In this document: in pieces, positions 34,089 through 42,135 of the stretch
How positions within the stretch are numbered: position 1 is the first letter of the stretch
Layout of the letters: each line of letters starts with the position of its first letter
Assembly: GCF_900497695.1 (NCBI RefSeq)
Contig: NZ_UIDD01000011.1
Span: forward strand, 359,562 to 423,561
From: Pseudomonas wadenswilerensis
GTDB taxonomy: Bacteria > Pseudomonadota > Gammaproteobacteria > Pseudomonadales > Pseudomonadaceae
DNA: 64,000 nucleotides
Direction: 5' to 3'
Notes under the pieces: model-generated
What the model was told of the DNA's origin: nothing
What the model saw: only the letters and a program-made list of their open reading frames with translations
Databases searched by the model: none
Program-made: the position numbers and the translations under genes

Positions 34089-35756
34089 TTATTTAACAAT
34101 CTGCCCCACTCCCCGCCCACGCGGATCGGAAGCGGTTTCCAGCGCCGTGCCATTAACCCGGATGGCCTGGATGTCGCCCATCTCCCAACCCTGATCTTCC
34201 AGGGTGTAGCCCATCTTCTTCAGCTCTTCAGCGACCTTGCCGTTAAGCGGTGCAAAGGCATCGAAATAAATGGTGTCCTTGGGCAGCAACTGGTGATGCA
34301 CGCGCTGCGCAGCCACGGCTTTTTCCAGCGGCAGGTTGTAGTCATAGAGGTTGTTCAGCACCTGGAAGATCGAGGTGAAGATCCGCGAACCACCCGGGGT
34401 ACCCAGCACCAGGGTGACATTGCCATCGCGAGTCACCAGGCTCGGGCTCATCGACGAGAGCATGCGTTTGCCCGGCTCGATCGCGTTGGCATCGCCACCG
34501 ACCACACCAAAGGCGTTGGCCACACCCGGCTTGGAACTGAAGTCGTCCATTTCGTCGTTGAGCAAAAAGCCCGCGCCCTTGACCACCACGCCGCTGCCGT
34601 AGTCCCAGTTCAGGGTGTAGGTGTTGCTGACCGCGTTACCGTCCTTGTCGACGATGGAGAAGTGCGTGGTCTGGTGCGGTTCGAGGCCCGGGCGGACTTT
34701 CGCGGTTTCCGAGATGGCCGTCGGGTTTACCTCCTGGGCGCGCTTGGCAATGTAGTCCTTGGCGATCAGTTGCTCGACCGGCACCTTGGAGAACGCCGGG
34801 TCGCCGAGGTAGTCGGCGCGGTCGGCAAACACGCGTTTTTCGATTTCGGCCAACAGGTGGATGTAGCGCGCCGAGTTCAGCTCGACACCCTTGAAGTCAG
34901 CGGCGCGCGCTTCCTTGATGCCCAGCAGCTGGGCCAGGGCGATACCGCCCGAGCTTGGCAGCGGCGCGGTGTAGACGGTGTTGCCACGCCAGTCGATCTT
35001 CATCGGCTCACGCCACACCGCTTTGTAATCCTTGAGGTCGTCCTTGCTGATCAGGCCCTTGTCGGCCTGCATCTGCGCCACCAGCAGGTCGGCGGTCTTG
35101 CCCTGGTAGAACTCGCTGACGCCCTTGTCGGCAATGCGCTCCAGGGTTTGTGCCAGCTCCGGCTGCTTGAAGGTCTCGCCGACTTTCATGCTGCCGAAAT
35201 AGTCGTTGAAGTTGGTGCTGTCCTTGAACAGGCCCAGGGCATCTTCGCGGTACTGGTACTGCTTGGACGCGACCTTGAAGCCATTCTTGGCATAGCCAAC
35301 CGCCGGGGTCAGCAGCTCGGCCCAGGGCAGCTTGCCGAATTTCTGATGCGCCTCCCACAGCCCCATCACCGTGCCAGGCACGCCAGCGGCACGGGAGCCG
35401 ACCAGGCTGAGGTTCTCGATGATCTCGCCCTTGTCGTCCAGGTACATGTTGCGACTGGCGGCCTTCGGCGCGGTTTCGCGGTAGTCGAGGAAGTAGGCCT
35501 TGCCGTCGACATAGAGGGTCATGAAACCACCGCCACCGATGTTGCCCGCCTCGGGGTAGGTGACCGCCAGGGTGAAGGCGGTGGCCACTGCCGCGTCCAC
35601 CGCGTTGCCGCCTTTTTTCAGGATATCGGCGGCGACCTGTGCACCATATTGATCGGGTGCAGCGACCGCACCGCCCTCCAGGCTAACCGCGTAAGCCGCG
35701 TTACTGGCGAGGATCGCGGCGCCGAGGGCCAGGGATCGGAACATCACAACGCGCAT
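34089..35756 (-). CDS. ggt: Gamma-glutamyltranspeptidase
   Basis: A 555-residue periplasmic N-terminal-nucleophile hydrolase acting on glutathione and gamma-glutamyl compounds. A signal peptide covers about residues 1-23 (LGAAILASNAAYA). The autocleavage site is in HQTTHFSIVD, with Thr363 as the predicted nucleophile and new N-terminus of the small subunit. Other signatures are PEAGNIGGGGFM and SMSPSLV around 445. AAGGAAG precedes the start. It is monocistronic, with a REP pair after the stop. Confidence 0.96.
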   Translation of the reverse strand: MRVVMFRSLALGAAILASNAAYAVSLEGGAVAAPDQYGAQVAADILKKGGNAVDAAVATAFTLAVTYPEAGNIGGGGFMTLYVDGKAYFLDYRETAPKAASRNMYLDDKGEIIENLSLVGSRAAGVPGTVMGLWEAHQKFGKLPWAELLTPAVGYAKNGFKVASKQYQYREDALGLFKDSTNFNDYFGSMKVGETFKQPELAQTLERIADKGVSEFYQGKTADLLVAQMQADKGLISKDDLKDYKAVWREPMKIDWRGNTVYTAPLPSSGGIALAQLLGIKEARAADFKGVELNSARYIHLLAEIEKRVFADRADYLGDPAFSKVPVEQLIAKDYIAKRAQEVNPTAISETAKVRPGLEPHQTTHFSIVDKDGNAVSNTYTLNWDYGSGVVVKGAGFLLNDEMDDFSSKPGVANAFGVVGGDANAIEPGKRMLSSMSPSLVTRDGNVTLVLGTPGGSRIFTSIFQVLNNLYDYNLPLEKAVAAQRVHHQLLPKDTIYFDAFAPLNGKVAEELKKMGYTLEDQGWEMGDIQAIRVNGTALETASDPRGRGVGQIVK

Positions 35757-35873
35757 GAGAGCTTCCTTAGTGTTGTTTTCGTTGAACAGCCATTAAGGCT
35801 GATGTCAGACGAGTTATCAAACACGGCAGGAAATTTCGCCGCTCACAGGCAGAAGCTGTCGCGGATGGATGCT

Positions 35874-36770
35874 TCAGCAGGCGTAGATCGCCAGCTTGTT
35901 CTGGATGAAATCGAGAAAGCACTGGATGCGCAGCGCCAGCTGGGTGTTGCGGTAGTACACCGCATTGATCGGCTGGCGATAGCCACTGTTGTGCTCGGGC
36001 AGGAGCACCTGCAGGCGCCCGCTGCGGATGTCTTCATGGGTCATGAAGTGCGACAGGCAGACGATGCCTTCACCGGCCAGGGCCAGTTCGCGCAGGGTTT
36101 CACCGCTGGAGGCCGACAGCGCCGGGCGGATCAGCAGGCGATCGCCTTCGGCATGGCGCAGTGGCCAGTGGTTGAGGGTCTCGGTCTGGGTGAAGCCAAG
36201 CAGCGCATGGCCTTGCAGGTCTTCAACCTGCTCGGGCGTGCCATGCCGGGCCAGGTACTCGGGGCTGGCCAGCAGGTTCAACGGGCTGCAACCGAGCGCG
36301 CGGGCATGCAGGCTGGAGTCGGCCAGCTCGCCGATGCGAATGGCAACGTCGGTGCTCTGTTCGATCAGGTCGATGATCAAATCGCTGGTGTTGAGCTCCA
36401 GCTGGATCTGCGGGTACAGCGCGCGGAACTCACCGACCCAGGGCACGATGGCGTGCAGCATGAACGGCAGCGCGGCGTTGATGCGCAAGCGCCCGGACGG
36501 CGTCTGGTGGTGCACCGACAGATGCTCTTCGAGCTCGTCCATCTGCTGCAGGATCGACTTGGCCCGCTCGAAGAAAAACCGCCCTTCTTCGGTCAGGTCC
36601 ATGCGCCGGGTGGTGCGGTTGATCAGGGTGGTGCCGAGCTTGGTTTCCAGGCGCGACAGGGTCCGGCTGATCGCCGACGGCGTCTGCCCACCCTGCTCGG
36701 CAGCCGCGGAAATCGAGCCGCACTCGATCACCGAGACGAACACCTGCAATTCATCGGACCTGGCTTTCAC
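35874..36770 (-). CDS. LysR-family regulator
   Basis: A 298-residue LysR-type regulator. The N-terminal winged helix is DELQVFVSVIECGSISAAAE with PSAISRTLSRLETKLGTTL; the C-terminal domain has the CrgA/DsdC-like pattern IDLIEQSTDVAIRIGELADS. The proposed start is GTG at 36770 (VKARSDELQ), which gives the usual family N-terminus; an upstream ATG at 36830 is open but the added residues look non-coding. It is 67 bases downstream of the mdaB gene on the same strand and may regulate it. Confidence 0.85.
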   Translation of the reverse strand: MKARSDELQVFVSVIECGSISAAAEQGGQTPSAISRTLSRLETKLGTTLINRTTRRMDLTEEGRFFFERAKSILQQMDELEEHLSVHHQTPSGRLRINAALPFMLHAIVPWVGEFRALYPQIQLELNTSDLIIDLIEQSTDVAIRIGELADSSLHARALGCSPLNLLASPEYLARHGTPEQVEDLQGHALLGFTQTETLNHWPLRHAEGDRLLIRPALSASSGETLRELALAGEGIVCLSHFMTHEDIRSGRLQVLLPEHNSGYRQPINAVYYRNTQLALRIQCFLDFIQNKLAIYAC

Positions 36771-36837
36771 AGCTGTACCCCGGGGTTGGCAACAGCCGTG
36801 ATAGATAGCCGCTTGGCGCGGCCAGCGCAAGGCTTCA

Positions 36838-37428
36838 TCAGGCTTGAGCCTGGAAAACCTCGGCCAGGTGCTGCTCGTAGGCGGCCACGGCGGCTTCGAC
36901 GTTGGGGCGCTTCATCACATCCTCGGCAAGGTAGGTCGGCAGGCCGCTCATGCCGAGGAACTGGTTGGCCTTGTGGAACGGGAAGTACACCGCGTCCACG
37001 CCCTTGCCTTCGAAGAAGTCGCTGGGGTCGTCGAAGGCTTGCTGCGGTGCATTCCAGGTCAGCGACAGCATGTACTGCTTGCCCTGGATCAAGCCGCCGC
37101 TGCCGTACTTTTGCGAAGCATCGGATCGGGTGCGGCCGTCGCTGGCGTAGAGGCTACCGTGGCCGGCGGTGAAGACTTCGTCCAGGTACTGCTTGACGGT
37201 CCACGGCGCGCCCATCCACCAGCCAGGCATCTGATAGATGATGACGTCGGCCCAGAGGAACTTCTGCACCTCTTCGGCGTTGTCGTAGCCGCCGTCGATG
37301 TAGGTGGTCTTGACGTCGAAACCGGCGCGGTCAAGGAATGCCAGTGCGGTTTCATGCAGGGTTTCGTTCAGGCGGCCATCGGAGTGGGCGAATTTTTTAC
37401 CACCGTTGAGCAACAGGACTTTTTTCAT
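36838..37428 (-). CDS. mdaB: NAD(P)H:quinone oxidoreductase MdaB
   Basis: A 196-residue flavodoxin-fold quinone reductase that reduces quinones by two electrons with NAD(P)H, protecting against redox cycling. It starts MKKVLLLNGGKKFAHSDGRL; the FAD-site segment is YQMPGWWMGAPWTVKQYLDE and the family-typical GSGGLIQGKQYMLSLTWNAP follows. ATG at 37428 has GAGG seven bases upstream. The next gene on the strand encodes a LysR regulator. Confidence 0.93.
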   Translation of the reverse strand: MKKVLLLNGGKKFAHSDGRLNETLHETALAFLDRAGFDVKTTYIDGGYDNAEEVQKFLWADVIIYQMPGWWMGAPWTVKQYLDEVFTAGHGSLYASDGRTRSDASQKYGSGGLIQGKQYMLSLTWNAPQQAFDDPSDFFEGKGVDAVYFPFHKANQFLGMSGLPTYLAEDVMKRPNVEAAVAAYEQHLAEVFQAQA

Positions 37429-37619
37429 GGGGTGCCTCATCTGTGTTCGATCAGGGGCAACGGAGCCTGTGACCGAGTGAATTTGATGGCGGCAGAATAG
37501 GGGTCGGCCTCGCGGGGAAACAGCCGCGCCGGGGCAAAATACATTTGACCAAAAAGCACGAATAGCACGCTTATTGTTGCCTTAGAATCGTTTCACCCCT
37601 TCCTTTCAGAGGCCTCTTC

Positions 37620-37934
37620 ATGAGCGAGCAATACGGTTTCATCCTCAAAGCCAAGACCCGTCCGGAAATGTCCGAAGCCTTCGAAGCGCTGTTTCGCGCC
37701 TACGTCGAGCCAAGCCGAGAGGAACCGGGCTGCGTCGAATACCACATGCTGCGCGACCAGCAAGACCCAAGCCTGTTCGTCTTCTACGAGATCTGGGCCA
37801 GCAAGGCGGCGCTGGATGTGCACTCGGCCCTGCCGCACATGGCGGCGTTTTTCGAGAAGCGCATGGACTACCTGGAGCGTGACTTCGATATCCAGTTGAT
37901 CGACATGCTCAGCCCCTCTTCGGCTAGCCGTTGA
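37620..37934 (+). CDS. ABM-domain putative quinol monooxygenase
   Basis: A 104-residue single-domain protein of the antibiotic-biosynthesis-monooxygenase (YgiN-like) dimeric ferredoxin-fold family: PEMSEAFEALFRAYVEPSRE, EPGCVEYHMLRDQQDPSLFV and FYEIWASKAALDVHSALPHM. E. coli YgiN works with MdaB in a quinone cycle; here an mdaB gene lies 190 bases away in the divergent direction, which supports a functional link. The 3' end overlaps the convergent TSUP gene by 11 bases. Confidence 0.85.
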   Translation: MSEQYGFILKAKTRPEMSEAFEALFRAYVEPSREEPGCVEYHMLRDQQDPSLFVFYEIWASKAALDVHSALPHMAAFFEKRMDYLERDFDIQLIDMLSPSSASR

Positions 37935-38688
37935 GCAACAGGTGCGCGCCAAGCAGGGCCAGGCCGGTAAAGAAGCAGCGCTTGAACAGCACGGCGCTGA
38001 TGCGCTGACGCAGCCACTGGCCGCCGAGCATGCCCAGCAGCGCCGGCGCCAGCACCAGCAATGACGCGCCCAGGGCCTGCGCACCCAGCGCATCCTGGCC
38101 CGCCAGGCCGATCGCCAGGGCCAGGGTCGAGACGCTGAACGACAGGCCCAGGGCCTGGACCATTTCGTCGCGGCTCAGGCCCAGGCTCTGCAGGTAAGGC
38201 ACCGCAGGAATCACAAACACCCCGGTGGCAGCGGTGATCACCCCGGTGCTCAGCCCGCAGAGCGGCCCAAGCCAGGGTTCATGTGCAGCCGCCAGGCGCA
38301 CTGCTCGGCCGAACAGGCCGTACAACGCATACGCCAGTAACGCCCCGCCCAAGGCACGCGCCGCCCACTCGCCACTGTTGATGCCCAGCCAGGCGCTGCC
38401 CAGCAAGGTGCCGACAAAAATCATCGCCAGCATCGGCCACAGCCTTTTCAGCAGGGCCCGCAAGTGTCCACCAAAGGCCAGTTGCCAGAGGTTGGTCAGG
38501 GTCGAGGGCACGATCAGCAAGGCCGCTGCCTGCGCCGGGGACATAGCCATACCGAGCAGGCCCATGGCTATGGTCGGCAGGCCCAGGCCAATCACGCCCT
38601 TCACCGCGCCGGCCAGCACGAAGGTCGCCAGAACCAGCAGCGTCAGCGCTGGACCGATATCCTGATAGAAGCCGAACAAGGTAGTCAT
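37924..38688 (-). CDS. TSUP-family (TauE/SafE) membrane transporter, copy 1
   Basis: A 254-residue protein with about eight membrane helices. The TSUP pattern is seen in VLAGAVKGVIGLGLPTIAM near the start and in the second repeat as GLSTGVITAATGVFVIPAVP. TSUP proteins export or import sulphite, sulphoacetate and other organosulphur or carboxylic anions; the substrate here is unknown. ATG at 38688 has AGGATAG upstream. It is divergent from a LysR gene (77-base spacer), an arrangement repeated at 45.5-47.3 kb. Confidence 0.85.
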   Translation of the reverse strand: MTTLFGFYQDIGPALTLLVLATFVLAGAVKGVIGLGLPTIAMGLLGMAMSPAQAAALLIVPSTLTNLWQLAFGGHLRALLKRLWPMLAMIFVGTLLGSAWLGINSGEWAARALGGALLAYALYGLFGRAVRLAAAHEPWLGPLCGLSTGVITAATGVFVIPAVPYLQSLGLSRDEMVQALGLSFSVSTLALAIGLAGQDALGAQALGASLLVLAPALLGMLGGQWLRQRISAVLFKRCFFTGLALLGAHLLLNG

Positions 38689-38765
38689 GGCGCTATCCTG
38701 CACCTCGCCACCGAGGCTGAAAATCTGCCATATACTCAGCCAGACTATTGCCCAGGAAGAGGCTG

Positions 38766-39698
38766 ATGCATTTCGATCTGATTGACCTGCGACTGTTCCA
38801 GCACACCCTGGAGTGCGGCAACATCACCGCTGGCGCCCAGCGCAGCCACCTGTCGCTGCCGGCCGCCAGCGCGCGCATCCGCGCCATGGAAAGTTCGTTG
38901 GGCACACCGCTGCTCGAACGCAACCGCCGTGGCGTGCAGGCCACGCCTGCGGGACAGGCGCTGCTGCAGCATGCCCGGCTGATCGCCCAGCAGGTCGAAC
39001 GCCTGCAGTTCGACCTCGGGCAGTACGCCCAGGGCCTGCAGGGCCAGGTGCGACTGCTGTGCAACACCGCAGCGTTGACCGAATACCTGCCGGAGCTGCT
39101 TGCCGGGTTTCTTCAGCAGTACCCGGCCATCGACCTCGATATCCATGAACTGCCGAGCCTGCGCATCGTTCAGGCGATCACCCAGGGCGTGGCGGATATC
39201 GGCATCATTTCCAGCGCGGTGGCCAGCGAACACCTGCAGACCCTGGCGTTTCGCGACGACCCGCTGGTACTGATCATGCCGCCCGCTCACCCACTGGCCG
39301 TCGACGCCAGCCTGCGCTTTGCCGACACCCTCGGCCACGGCTACGTCGGCCTGCAGGCCGACAGCGCCCTCGCCCTGCACCTTGAAGAGCAGGCCCTGCA
39401 CCTGGGCCGGCGCCTGCAAGTCCGGGTGCGCGCCGAAGGCTTCGACGGGGTGATCCGCATGGTCGCCCATGGCGCCGGTTTGGGAATCGTGCCACTGGCA
39501 GCGGTACAGCGCTGGCAGGGCGTGTTGCCGTTGCACAGCCTGGCGCTAAACGAGCCGTGGGCCAACCGTCAGTTGCGCCTGTGCAGCCGGGATTTTGCCG
39601 GCCTGCCCGGGCATGCGCAGGCCTTGCTCGACTGCCTGAGTGCCGGCGCTATTGCTCCGGCAGGGGCAATCCACCGACAATCGCCCCCGCGGACCTAG
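38766..39698 (+). CDS. LysR-family regulator next to TSUP copy 1
   Basis: A 310-residue LysR-type regulator. The winged helix is DLIDLRLFQHTLECGNITAG with LSLPAASARIRAMESSLGTP. The effector domain contains LPELLAGFLQQYPAIDLDIHE and GVADIGIISSAVASE. ATG at 38766 follows AGGAAGAGG. It likely controls the divergent TSUP gene. Its stop is only 46 bases before the six-gene lipid operon in the same direction, so read-through into that operon is possible. Confidence 0.88.
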   Translation: MHFDLIDLRLFQHTLECGNITAGAQRSHLSLPAASARIRAMESSLGTPLLERNRRGVQATPAGQALLQHARLIAQQVERLQFDLGQYAQGLQGQVRLLCNTAALTEYLPELLAGFLQQYPAIDLDIHELPSLRIVQAITQGVADIGIISSAVASEHLQTLAFRDDPLVLIMPPAHPLAVDASLRFADTLGHGYVGLQADSALALHLEEQALHLGRRLQVRVRAEGFDGVIRMVAHGAGLGIVPLAAVQRWQGVLPLHSLALNEPWANRQLRLCSRDFAGLPGHAQALLDCLSAGAIAPAGAIHRQSPPRT

Positions 39699-39744
39699 TT
39701 GTTGCTGCACTGATCGCCAACCGAGTCGTAAAGGGAGTTTCACC

Positions 39745-40350
39745 GTGCCGTCGATCTACCAGCTCAAACCCCGCTTTCAGGCGCTGTTGCGCCCGACGGT
39801 CGAGCGCTTGTACCAACGCGGCGTCACCGCCAACCAGGTGACCCTGAGCGCCGCCGTGGTTTCCGTGTTGCTCGGCCTGTTGCTGGCCTGGCTGCCACAC
39901 CTCACCTGGCTGTTCGCCCTGGTGCCGGTGTGGATGCTGCTGCGCATGGCCCTCAATGCCATCGACGGCATGCTCGCCCGCGAATTCGGCCAGCAATCGA
40001 AGCTCGGTGCCTACTACAACGAACTCTGCGACCTGGTCGCCGACAGCGCCCTGTACCTGCCTCTTGCCTTGCTGCCGGGCGTCTCATCGGCGCTGGTGGT
40101 GATCGTCGTGCTGGCGGCGCTGATCAGCGAATACGCCGGGGTCATGGGCCCGCTGGTCGGCGCCGAGCGCCGCTACGACGGCCCCATGGGCAAGAGCGAT
40201 CGCGCTTTTGTCTTCGGCGTGCTCGGTGCCGGCGTCGCCGCAGGCCTGCTGCCTGCCAGCTGGATCAACGGCGTGCTGCTGGTGATCTTGCTGCTCTCGC
40301 TCTATACCCTCTACAACCGGGTCAGCCGCGGTCTGGCGCAAACCCGCTGA
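39745..40350 (+). CDS. YnbA-like CDP-alcohol phosphatidyltransferase
   Basis: A 201-residue integral membrane enzyme, start GTG with AAGGGAG upstream. The CDP-alcohol phosphotransferase motif D-x2-DG-x2-AR-x8-G-x3-D-x3-D is present with exact spacing, except that the first and the second-last Asp are Asn: N71, D74-G75, A78-R79, G88, N92, D96. As I recall E. coli YnbA has the same two Asn, so this is a family trait rather than decay. It would join a CDP-activated lipid to an unknown alcohol. It is the first gene of a six-gene operon with YnbC-, YnbD-, PlsC- and YnbB-like proteins. Confidence 0.82.
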   Translation: MPSIYQLKPRFQALLRPTVERLYQRGVTANQVTLSAAVVSVLLGLLLAWLPHLTWLFALVPVWMLLRMALNAIDGMLAREFGQQSKLGAYYNELCDLVADSALYLPLALLPGVSSALVVIVVLAALISEYAGVMGPLVGAERRYDGPMGKSDRAFVFGVLGAGVAAGLLPASWINGVLLVILLLSLYTLYNRVSRGLAQTR

Positions 40351-40380
40351 AGCTCTTTGTGCCAGATAAGGATATTTGCC

Positions 40381-42135
40381 ATGCGCAACGCGCAATCGCT
40401 GCACTTCACCACCCACGACGGCGTCGAACTGCATTACCGCCACTGGCCCGCCAACGTCGCTGACGGCCAGCCACGCCGCGCCGTGGTGCTGTTCCACCGC
40501 GGCCACGAACACGGTGGGCGCATGGCCCATCTGGCCGACGAGCTGCAGCTGCCCGACCACGACTTTTTCGCCTGGGACGCCCGTGGCCACGGCCAGTCGC
40601 CCGGGGCCCGTGGCGACAGCCCGAGCTTCGCCTGCAGTGTGCGCGACGTGCAGACCTTCATCGAACATATCGCCCGCGAGCACGGCATCGCCGAAGAGGA
40701 CATGGCGGTACTGGCGCAAAGCGTCGGTGCCGTGCTGATCGCCACCTGGGCCCACGACTACGCGCCCAAGGTGCGCTGCCTGGTGCTGGCCTCGCCGGCC
40801 TTCAAGGTCAAGCTGTACGTGCCGTTCGCCCGCCCGGGGCTGAAGCTGATGCGCGCCTGGCGCGGCAACTTCTTCGTCAACAGCTACGTCAAGCCGCGCC
40901 TGCTCAGCCACGACCCCGAACGCATCGCCTCGTATGAAAGCGACCCGCTGATCAGCCGGCCGATTTCGGTGACCATGCTGCTTGGCCTGTATGAAGCCGC
41001 CGACCGCGTGGTGGCCGATGCCCAGGCGATCCAGGTGCCGACCCAGCTGTTGATTTCCGGCGCCGATTTCGTGGTCAAGCGCAAACCCCAGGAGCAGTTC
41101 TTCGAGCGCCTAGGCAGCGTGCACAAAGAAAAACACATCCTCCCCGGGTTCTTCCACGACACCCTTGGCGAACGTGACCGCAGCCATGCCCTGGCGCGGA
41201 TCCGCCGGTTTATCGGGCACTGTTTCAGCCAGGCGCCGCAGCGCCCTTCCCTGCTCGCTGCCGACCAGCTGGGTGCCAGCTGCGCCGAGGCCGAAAGCCT
41301 GGCCGCGCCGCTGCCACGCAACTCGCCGGCCGACCTCTACTGGCGCGCCACCCGCGCCAGCCTACGGCTGGGCAAGGGCTTGTCGGACGGGGTCAAGCTG
41401 GGCTTCGACACCGGCTTCGACTCCGGCAGCACCCTGGACTACGTCTACCGCAACCAGCCCACCGGCAAGGGCGCGATCGGGCGGATGATCGACCAGAACT
41501 ACCTCAACGCCATCGGCTGGCGCGGCATCCGCCAGCGCAAGCTGCATGTCGAGGAACTGCTGCGCCTGGCCATCGAGCGCCTGCGCGAACAGGGCAAGCC
41601 GGTGGATATCGTCGATATCGCCGCCGGCCATGGCCGCTACATCCTCGAAGCGCTGCAGGGCCTGGAGCGCAAGCCGGAGTCGATCCTGCTGCGCGACTAC
41701 AGCGAGCTCAACGTCCAGCAGGGCAGCGCGCTGATCGCCGAAAAAGGCCTGGCCGACATTGCCCGCTTCGTCCAGGGCGATGCCTTCGATGCCCAAAGCC
41801 TGGCCAGCCTCGACCCACGCCCGACCCTGGCAGTGGTCTCGGGCCTGTATGAACTGTTCGCCAGCAACCAGATGGTTGGCGACTCCCTGGGCGGCCTGGC
41901 CCAGGCTGTGGAGCCCGGCGGTTACCTGGTGTACACCGGCCAACCCTGGCACCCGCAGCTGGAGATGATCGCCCGCGCCCTGACCAGCCACCGCGCCGGC
42001 CAGGCCTGGGTGATGCGCCGGCGCAGCCAGGTGGAGATGGATCAACTGGTCGAGGCGGCCGGCTTTCGCAAGGTCTGCCAGCGTATCGATGAGTGGGGCA
42101 TCTTCAGCGTCAGCCTGGCCCAGCGGGTCGCTTGA
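40381..42135 (+). CDS. YnbC-like alpha/beta-hydrolase and methyltransferase fusion
   Basis: A 584-residue two-domain protein. Residues 1 to about 280 form an alpha/beta hydrolase of the monoacylglycerol-lipase/S33 type: Ser114 in LAQSVGAV, Asp229 in LISGADFVV, His259 in PGFFHDTLGE; the nucleophile elbow reads AQSVG rather than GxSxG. Residues about 310-584 form a SAM methyltransferase-like domain with motif I DIVDIAAGHGRY (409-420). The length equals E. coli YnbC. It overlaps the next gene by one base (TGATG). The predicted role is deacylation and methylation of a lipid or its head group, inferred from the operon. Confidence 0.82.
   Translation: MRNAQSLHFTTHDGVELHYRHWPANVADGQPRRAVVLFHRGHEHGGRMAHLADELQLPDHDFFAWDARGHGQSPGARGDSPSFACSVRDVQTFIEHIAREHGIAEEDMAVLAQSVGAVLIATWAHDYAPKVRCLVLASPAFKVKLYVPFARPGLKLMRAWRGNFFVNSYVKPRLLSHDPERIASYESDPLISRPISVTMLLGLYEAADRVVADAQAIQVPTQLLISGADFVVKRKPQEQFFERLGSVHKEKHILPGFFHDTLGERDRSHALARIRRFIGHCFSQAPQRPSLLAADQLGASCAEAESLAAPLPRNSPADLYWRATRASLRLGKGLSDGVKLGFDTGFDSGSTLDYVYRNQPTGKGAIGRMIDQNYLNAIGWRGIRQRKLHVEELLRLAIERLREQGKPVDIVDIAAGHGRYILEALQGLERKPESILLRDYSELNVQQGSALIAEKGLADIARFVQGDAFDAQSLASLDPRPTLAVVSGLYELFASNQMVGDSLGGLAQAVEPGGYLVYTGQPWHPQLEMIARALTSHRAGQAWVMRRRSQVEMDQLVEAAGFRKVCQRIDEWGIFSVSLAQRVA

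Noticed and set aside
34293..37172. 959-codon open frame antisense to ggt and the LysR gene
   Set aside because: It crosses three well-supported genes on the other strand and has no protein family features.
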